Shown one piece after another: positions 5,402-9,266 of a stretch of DNA of 9,266 nucleotides. Source of the stretch: Ruminococcaceae bacterium UBA7135 (GTDB lineage Bacteria; Bacillota; Clostridia; Oscillospirales; Ruminococcaceae); NCBI GenBank assembly GCA_002492075.1, contig DKXD01000156.1, positions 1 to 9,266 on the forward strand, given 5' to 3'. A program made the position numbers and the translations under genes. Under the pieces are notes generated by a model. That model made no database searches and was not told where the DNA came from. It saw nothing but the letters and a program-made list of their open reading frames with translations. Numbering within the stretch: position 1 is the stretch's first letter; the number at the start of each line of letters is the position of its first letter.

Positions 5402-7159
5402 ATGACTGTTCACGACGTTTTGTCAATGCTTGGCGGACTTGCGGTATTTATGTTCGGTATGCACACGCTTTCGGGCGCGCTCGAAAAGCTTGCGGGCGGC
5501 AGGCTGGAGCATTGGCTGGAAAAAATGACCTCAAATCCCCTTAAGGGAGTGGCTTTGGGCGCGGGCGTTACCGCGCTGATACAATCCTCGGCAGCTACCA
5601 CCGTTATGCTGGTCGGCTTTGTAAACTCGGGGATAATGAAACTGTCGCAGGCTATCGGCGTTATAATGGGTGCGAATATCGGTACGACTGCGACCGGCTG
5701 GATACTCAGCCTTTCTTCGGTAAGCGGAAGCGGTATTGTGGCTGTTTTCAACCCGTCCAACTTCACGCCTGTTCTGGCGCTTTTGGGCATCATTCTTATA
5801 ATGTTTATGAAGTCCGATAAGAAGAAAACCGTCGGCACGATACTAATCGGGTTTTCGCTTCTTATGTTCGGTATGAATATGATGTCCGCCGCAGCAGAGG
5901 GTCTTAAAGACAACGAGTCGTTCGCGAACGTTATGGTGATGTTCTCCAATCCGTTTTTCGGAGTGTTGGCGGGCGCGCTTCTCACGGCGGTTTTGCAGTC
6001 GTCGTCCGTGTCTATCGGTATTTTGCAGACGCTCTCCAACAAGACGGGTACAATAACCTATTCGATAGCGCTGCCGATAATCCTCGGACAGAACATAGGC
6101 TCCTGCGTTACGGCGCTTATCTCCGCTGTCGGTGCGAACAAATCCGCTAAACGCGTGGCGATCGTTCACCTTTACTTTAATGTCATCGGTACGGTGGTGT
6201 TCCTGTCGCTGTTCTATTTGGTGAATGGGCTTATTGATATGCCGTTTATGACGGAAACGCTGAATTCCACGGGAATAGCGGTGATACATACCTGCTTCAA
6301 CGTGCTTGTAACATTGCTGTTCTTGCCGTTTACAAAGCAGCTTGAAAAGCTGGCTTGCTTTACCGTTCGAGACAAGCCGGGCGATGAAGAAACGGAAGTT
6401 CCGATTTTGGACAAGCGCTTCCTTAAAACTCCCTCGGTCGCTATCGAGCAGTGTAAGACGGTCGCTTTTAAAATGGCGAAGCTCACCAAAAAAACTTTGC
6501 TGATGTCGCTTGATCTGGTCGACAAGTATGACAAAGAGATCGCTCAGACGGTCGTTGACAATGAAAACGCCATTGATATCTATGAGGACAAGATAGGCTC
6601 GTATATTCTGCAAGTAGCTTCAAAGGACTTGTCCGTGGCGGACAGCCGGGTTGTTTCAAATCTTCTGCACACGATCGGAGACCTCGAGCGTATTTCCGAC
6701 CACGCGGTGAATATCAAGGAGACCGCCGAGGAGATGTATGAAAAGAAAGTAAAGTTTTCGCCTGCCGCCGAAAAGGAAGTCGGTATTATGATAAACGCGG
6801 TGACGGAAATACTCGATATGGCGATAACCTCGTTTGTGACATTGGACGTTGCCAAAGCGAAGGATGTAGAGCCGCTGGAGGATGTTATCGACACCTTGCG
6901 CAACGAGCTTAAGAACCGTCATGTAAAGCGTTTGCGGGAGGGCGTATGTACCATAGAGCTTGGCTTTATTTTACAGGACTTGCTGACGAATTTCGAACGC
7001 GTTTCCGACCATTGCTCCAATATTGCGGTGTGCCTTATCCAAATCAACGAAAACAGTCTTGATACGCACGAGTATATGAACGAGCTGAAGCGGCTTGACA
7101 AGAGTGAGTTTATGGACGAGTTCACCATGTATAAGAACAAATATGTGCTGCCCGATTGA
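5402..7159 (+). CDS. Na+/phosphate cotransporter-family protein with PhoU-like domain
   Basis: An integral membrane protein of 585 residues. The first about 315 residues hold the two inverted Na_Pi_cotrans repeats with their paired signatures, QSSAATT (61-67) plus GANIGTT (90-96), and QSSSVSIGI (199-207) plus GQNIGS (229-234). The hydrophobic segments alternate as expected for about eight membrane helices. After a short linker (320-345), residues 346-560 are helical and carry two PhoU signatures, DLERISDHAVNI (427-438) and NFERVSDHCSNI (530-541). These acidic Glu/Asp-His motifs bind metal clusters in PhoU proteins. This domain order is standard for the bacterial YjbB/NptA-like family, which moves inorganic phosphate with Na+. 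Uptake versus efflux cannot be told from sequence; Escherichia coli YjbB is reported to export phosphate. GGGAG stands 7 bases before the ATG. No other pho gene is adjacent, and it appears monocistronic. Confidence 0.93.
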   Translation: MTVHDVLSMLGGLAVFMFGMHTLSGALEKLAGGRLEHWLEKMTSNPLKGVALGAGVTALIQSSAATTVMLVGFVNSGIMKLSQAIGVIMGANIGTTATGWILSLSSVSGSGIVAVFNPSNFTPVLALLGIILIMFMKSDKKKTVGTILIGFSLLMFGMNMMSAAAEGLKDNESFANVMVMFSNPFFGVLAGALLTAVLQSSSVSIGILQTLSNKTGTITYSIALPIILGQNIGSCVTALISAVGANKSAKRVAIVHLYFNVIGTVVFLSLFYLVNGLIDMPFMTETLNSTGIAVIHTCFNVLVTLLFLPFTKQLEKLACFTVRDKPGDEETEVPILDKRFLKTPSVAIEQCKTVAFKMAKLTKKTLLMSLDLVDKYDKEIAQTVVDNENAIDIYEDKIGSYILQVASKDLSVADSRVVSNLLHTIGDLERISDHAVNIKETAEEMYEKKVKFSPAAEKEVGIMINAVTEILDMAITSFVTLDVAKAKDVEPLEDVIDTLRNELKNRHVKRLREGVCTIELGFILQDLLTNFERVSDHCSNIAVCLIQINENSLDTHEYMNELKRLDKSEFMDEFTMYKNKYVLPD

Positions 7160-7197
7160 CGATCCTTCCATGTTGCGGTAATTATAGCTAAGCGGTG

Positions 7198-7206
7198 TGA
7201 TATAAT
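7198..7206 (+). promoter_or_regulatory. Possible extended -10 element
   Basis: TGATATAAT matches the TGNTATAAT extended -10 consensus. No good -35 lies 17 bp upstream (GTAATT). The start would fall near 7213, right at the foot of the hairpin at 7214-7237. The same nine bases recur in the stronger promoter 115 bp downstream. Support is weak. Confidence 0.3.
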
Positions 7207-7213
7207 TAAATCA

Positions 7214-7237
7214 ACAGCAGCACAATTGTGTTGCTGT
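7214..7237 (+). terminator. Hairpin after the phosphate transporter gene
   Basis: Bases 7214-7225 and 7226-7237 form a 12-bp stem with one G-U pair, tipped by an AATT loop within the palindrome CACAATTGTG. It lies 54 bp after the transporter stop and is followed by GTTCTTTAC, only a poor T-tract. It is the most likely 3' end of that transcript, but termination would be inefficient by the usual rules. Confidence 0.45.
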
Positions 7238-7292
7238 GTTCTTTACGCAAATATATCAATTAAGGTTTTTTCTGTCAATTGGGGGATATTTC

Positions 7293-7321
7293 TTGTTAAG
7301 ACGTTGTGTATATGATATAAT
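7293..7321 (+). promoter_or_regulatory. Extended -10 promoter of the surface protein gene
   Basis: TTGTTA (7293-7298, 4 of 6) and a perfect TATAAT (7316-7321) are 17 bp apart, and TG at 7313-7314 makes an extended -10. Transcription would start near 7328, giving an untranslated leader of about 145 nt. I see no known riboswitch motif in that leader. A 10-codon frame at 7354-7386 lacks a properly spaced ribosome binding site. The rest of the gap from 7160 to 7472 is AT-rich and without other recognisable features. Confidence 0.7.
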
Positions 7322-7472
7322 TTGATCTATAAATACTGTATATTTAAAGGAAATGCTGAATAAAGTCATATTTTTTTATGTATGATGTTACCGATATTTC
7401 TCTTGTCTTCGGCGGGAGAATTTCGATTAAATCAGAGCTTCCTTAAAATGTCAGAAAATCGGGAGGTTTTGT

Positions 7473-9137
7473 ATGAGACTTAAATTATTACCGTTGTTCA
7501 CAGCATTTGCCGCCGCTGTTTCTCTTTTTGGGGCGGCGTCCGTCAAAACCAAAGCAGCGGATGAACACATTCATAAGCTGTGCGTCGGTTCGTCTTGCAC
7601 TGATGACAGCCATGGCGACATACATTGGACTGCTTGGAACGGCGGCGCTTCATTAAATACGGGAAACTATTATTTAAGCGGTGACGTCACACTAACTCAA
7701 AATCTAACTATACCCGGAGATGCGGATGTAAATTTGTGCCTTAACGGTTATGTGCTCAATTTAAACGGAGATAATCGTATAAACGTTGAGGGCAATCTGA
7801 ACATTTGCGACTGCGGTGAAAACAAAACGACCCATAAATTTTCCTCCAAACAATTTACCGTTAACAACAGAGGAACTTTTTCCGGGCTTTGGGAGTTAAA
7901 CGAAAACAGCGGAACACATTCGATCAAAGGCGGAGTTATTACCGGTAGTATTTCCGGTCAGAATTTGGACGGTGAAAATTGGTATAACCAATTCTCATCG
8001 GCGATAATGATCAGAACCGTGAACAACAAAAGCGGAGCGCTGTCTCTGTACAGCGGAAATATCTGCGGCAACATTGAGGGCGCGGTCGGTTTTGAGTCAC
8101 AAGGTTCGTTTGCTATGCACGGCGGGAAAATCTGCGGAAATGTCGGAGAATGGTCAAGTGCTGTCAGCCCAAATTGGAGTGCGAATTCAATAGTTCTGGA
8201 CGGCGGAGAGATCAGCAATAACATCAGCGTGTGCGGCAACGATTATGGGCTCGGCGGAGCTGTACATATCGAAGAAAACAACGTAAGCCTTGGCGGGTCT
8301 GTAAAAATAAAGGATAATCATTATATTACAAAAACGGGAGAATTTGCGGCGGGCGATCTGGTCGTAGACGGTACCAGTAGGAACAATTATTGCTTTAGTA
8401 TAACAAGCGCATTGACCGATGAAGCGGATATCGGATTATATGCTTGGTACGAGGGCAAGGTGGGCGAGAGCTTAACCGGTCATACAATAACCAAAAGTGA
8501 TCTCGCGAAATTTACTCTGCAAAATCCCAAATATGATTTGCGGCTGACTGACGATAATTCCATTGAGCTTTGCAAACCTCATACGGTACACACCTGGTCG
8601 GAGGATTGGAGCGTCGATGATACGTACCATTGGCATGAATGTACCTACCCGGACTGTTCGTTAGCTGACAACAGTCAAAAGAACGGTTATGAGGAGCACA
8701 AGTGGAACAGCGGTATTATAACTATTCCGGCAACTGAGGAAAATGAAGGTGTAAGAACCTTTACCTGTACGATATGCGGCAAAACCAAAACAGAGAGCAT
8801 ACCCAAGCTGCCGAGCGGAGACGTTTCAAAACCTGATGTCTCATCGGTTCCCGAAACATCCGACGAGCCATCATTCCCGGAAACGCCCGACATTCCAAGC
8901 ATTCCCGAAGTATCCGATGAATCTTTTGAATCCGAAGAGCCGTCTGATTCCGATATTTCAAGTGTGTCTTCAAAGCAGGAAGTTTCCGAATCCAACGAAC
9001 ATTCCGAAACGTCAAACAGTTCTTCCGATTCTTCGGAAAGTTTTGCAAATCCCGAAACCGGTAGATCATATTCTCTTTTTATGGCGGCTGTCATAACAGC
9101 GGCAATGGCGATCTGCGTCTGCCGTCGAAAGAAATAA
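7473..9137 (+). CDS. Cell-wall-anchored surface protein, beta-helix, NPETG sorting signal
   Basis: A 554-residue exported protein. Residues 1-29 are a signal peptide (basic start, hydrophobic core, cleavage likely after A28 or A29). Residues about 60-365 are rich in Gly, Asn and short strands, with rung-like repeats such as YSGNICGNIEG (193-203), HGGKICGNVGE (216-226) and DGGEISNNIS (243-252). This suggests a right-handed parallel beta-helix, often carbohydrate-binding or lyase-like, but no catalytic set is evident. Residues about 368-445 form a Cys/His module with C390, C395 and C432-x-x-C435 plus HWHE, possibly metal-binding. Residues 446-524 are an acidic stalk of Pro, Ser and Glu (PETSDEPSFPETPDIPSIPE). 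The end is a sorting signal: NPETG (526-530), a hydrophobic helix (533-549) and CRRKK. A sortase should link it to the cell wall. GGGAGG lies 6 bases before the ATG. Fold is inferred; surface location is nearly certain. Confidence 0.9.
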   Translation: MRLKLLPLFTAFAAAVSLFGAASVKTKAADEHIHKLCVGSSCTDDSHGDIHWTAWNGGASLNTGNYYLSGDVTLTQNLTIPGDADVNLCLNGYVLNLNGDNRINVEGNLNICDCGENKTTHKFSSKQFTVNNRGTFSGLWELNENSGTHSIKGGVITGSISGQNLDGENWYNQFSSAIMIRTVNNKSGALSLYSGNICGNIEGAVGFESQGSFAMHGGKICGNVGEWSSAVSPNWSANSIVLDGGEISNNISVCGNDYGLGGAVHIEENNVSLGGSVKIKDNHYITKTGEFAAGDLVVDGTSRNNYCFSITSALTDEADIGLYAWYEGKVGESLTGHTITKSDLAKFTLQNPKYDLRLTDDNSIELCKPHTVHTWSEDWSVDDTYHWHECTYPDCSLADNSQKNGYEEHKWNSGIITIPATEENEGVRTFTCTICGKTKTESIPKLPSGDVSKPDVSSVPETSDEPSFPETPDIPSIPEVSDESFESEEPSDSDISSVSSKQEVSESNEHSETSNSSSDSSESFANPETGRSYSLFMAAVITAAMAICVCRRKK

Positions 9138-9151
9138 GCGGTATCGTTCGG

Positions 9152-9180
9152 TTATTGCCATTCGCTTTTTGCGGCAATAA
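9152..9180 (+). terminator. Weak hairpin after the surface protein gene
   Basis: TTATTGCC (9152-9159) and GGCAATAA (9173-9180) form an 8-bp stem with a 13-nt loop, 14 bp past the stop codon. No T-run follows (TCGGCGGC), so it is at most a weak 3' structure. Confidence 0.3.
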
Positions 9181-9197
9181 TCGGCGGCACCGAAGAA

Positions 9198-9231
9198 AAT
9201 CAAGCCCCCGCCGAACGGCGGGGGCTTGATT
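9198..9231. terminator. Strong GC-rich hairpin, terminator-like on the minus strand
   Basis: Bases 9198-9213 and 9216-9231 are perfect 16-bp inverted arms with a CCCCCGCCG core. On the minus strand the stem runs into ATTTTCTTC, a reasonable U-tract, so it should terminate transcripts entering from the right. On the plus strand the stem is followed by GCGTGTG, so ending the surface gene's transcript here would be less efficient, though the stem itself is very stable. Its core resembles that of the hairpin at 1-39. Confidence 0.7.
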
Positions 9232-9266
9232 GCGTGTGATGAAAACAAAATTTATTTTTCGGGCTC

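Noticed and set aside
5843..6613. A 256-codon minus-strand frame within the transporter gene.
   Set aside because: It is the antisense of a gene with clear family signatures; its Arg/His-rich product is typical of a shadow frame.
7354..7386. A 10-codon upstream ORF (MLNKVIFFYV) in the surface gene leader.
   Set aside because: AAAGGA is only about one base from the ATG, too close for initiation, and nothing suggests a leader peptide function.
7322..7472. A riboswitch in the leader of the surface protein gene.
   Set aside because: No conserved motif of a known class was recognised and no terminator or sequestering hairpin is evident.

Overview
The window looks like a chromosomal segment of a Gram-positive Bacillota of the Clostridia class, possibly the Ruminococcaceae/Oscillospiraceae lineage. 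The reasons are a PyrR-controlled pyrimidine cluster, the long (group II) form of PyrF, AGGAGG-type ribosome binding sites, SigA-like promoters, a lipoprotein with an SH3b-like domain, and a wall-anchored beta-helix protein ending in NPETG. The lineage is inferred from protein style, not from a marker gene. No rRNA, tRNA, CRISPR array, transposase or phage gene was seen.

Left part, minus strand (4956 down to 69). A near-consensus promoter (5109-5137) drives a leader of about 145 nt that ends in an intrinsic terminator just before pyrR, the layout of a PyrR attenuator. It is followed by pyrR and pyrC (12 bp apart), an unrecognised 86-residue gene, and pyrF behind a 202-bp gap that holds a compound palindrome. 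Together these give the PyrR regulator, the third step (dihydroorotase) and the last step (OMP decarboxylase) of UMP synthesis; carAB, pyrB, pyrD/K and pyrE must lie elsewhere. Further downstream are an AT-rich gene for a lipoprotein with a Ser/Thr-rich stalk and an SH3b-like domain, and an unrecognised, probably helical protein of up to 152 residues. The N-terminus of that last protein resembles its own C-terminal tail, and the similarity runs upstream of the annotated start. I read this as the remnant of a tandem gene duplication. A perfect 18-bp hairpin closes the left edge.

Right part, plus strand. A SigA-like promoter (5303-5331) precedes a 585-residue Na+/phosphate cotransporter-family protein with a C-terminal PhoU-like region. 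A 313-bp gap follows, holding a hairpin and an extended -10 promoter. Next is a 554-residue secreted protein with a signal peptide, a probable beta-helix, a Cys/His module, an acidic Pro/Ser/Glu-rich stalk and a C-terminal cell-wall sorting signal. Two hairpins lie between it and the right edge.

Most of the window is ordinary housekeeping and surface genes. I do not see a clear undescribed multi-gene system. The items most worth a second look are the tail-duplicated gene with its orphan ribosome binding site and in-frame amber codon (69-586), the unusual pyrR leader (4968-5137), the compound palindrome (2605-2713) with the orphan gene next to it, and the NPETG surface protein.
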